Assembly: GCA_910588505.1 (NCBI GenBank)
Contig: CAJUPQ010000005.1
Span: forward strand, 9,394-73,393
Direction: 5' to 3'
DNA from: an uncultured Hungatella sp.
GTDB taxonomy: Bacteria > Bacillota > Clostridia > Lachnospirales > Lachnospiraceae
DNA length: 64,000 nt
In this document: in pieces, positions 63,999 to 64,000 of the stretch
How the letters are laid out: each line of letters opens with the position of its first letter
Position numbering within the stretch: the stretch's first letter is position 1
Position numbers and translations under genes: made by a program
The notes under the pieces: generated by a model
What the model saw: only the letters and a program-made list of their open reading frames with translations
Database searches by the model: none
Told to the model about the DNA's origin: nothing

Positions 63999-64000
63999 GT

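Noticed and set aside
1..64000. CRISPR arrays, rRNA and tRNA genes
   Set aside because: Read for regularly spaced direct repeats and for tRNA or rRNA signatures. None was seen.

Overview
The window looks like chromosome from a Gram-positive gut clostridium, most likely Lachnospiraceae. This rests on the style of the housekeeping proteins, strong AGGAGG-type ribosome binding sites, frequent GTG/TTG starts, a PASTA-type PrkC kinase next to its PP2C phosphatase, and ECF transport. Genus and species cannot be fixed from the sequence alone. Almost every gene lies on the + strand.

Layout. (1) 1-17673 is a GC-rich, tightly packed housekeeping run: ftsK/spoIIIE (5' end outside the window), fhs, murE, priA, def, fmt, a membrane zinc protease, rsmB, rlmN, PP2C phosphatase, prkC, rsgA, rpe and thiN. 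(2) 17688-20280 is a looser stretch with a frameshifted small gene, a P-loop-like partner, an ECF S component and a zinc-finger anti-sigma-like protein. (3) polA follows (20453-23098). (4) 23216-23463 is a switch-like element: two 31-bp perfect inverted repeats flank 180 bp that contain a consensus sigma-A promoter. (5) 23502-54394 is a large surface-polysaccharide locus. It opens with three tandem NusG/LoaP-type antiterminator genes and an attenuator-like leader. It continues with an initiating sugar transferase, glycosyltransferases, a complete WbpA/B/E/D-like set for a 2,3-diacetamido uronic acid, a HisH/HisF/WbpG-like acetamidino module, an ACP/FkbH/LpxD-like acylation cassette, a Wzy-like polymerase, a MurJ/Wzx-like flippase and a Dlt-like acylation cassette. 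An SsuABC-type transporter is inserted near the end. Base composition becomes visibly AT-rich from about 36 kb to 53 kb, which suggests horizontal acquisition. (6) 54419-59129 holds four uncharacterised envelope genes: a coiled-coil protein, a four-TM protein, a lipoprotein with an OmpA-like domain, and a MORN-repeat membrane protein. (7) 59301-62374 holds two divergent AAA ATPases with nuclease-like C-termini. (8) The right end has a charged coiled-coil protein and a secreted SleB-like protein. The latter is cut by a join to an unrelated minus-strand ABC-ATPase fragment.

Working model and main finding. The 23.2-23.5 kb element is best read as an invertible promoter upstream of a NusG-like gene, the same logic as the phase-variable capsule loci of Bacteroides but in a Firmicute. 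In the orientation read here the promoter points left, away from the locus, into a strong hairpin terminator (OFF). Inversion would drive the first NusG-like gene. The downstream leader carries a terminator with a competing hairpin that a LoaP-type factor could overcome. No recombinase gene is in the window, so that partner must lie elsewhere.
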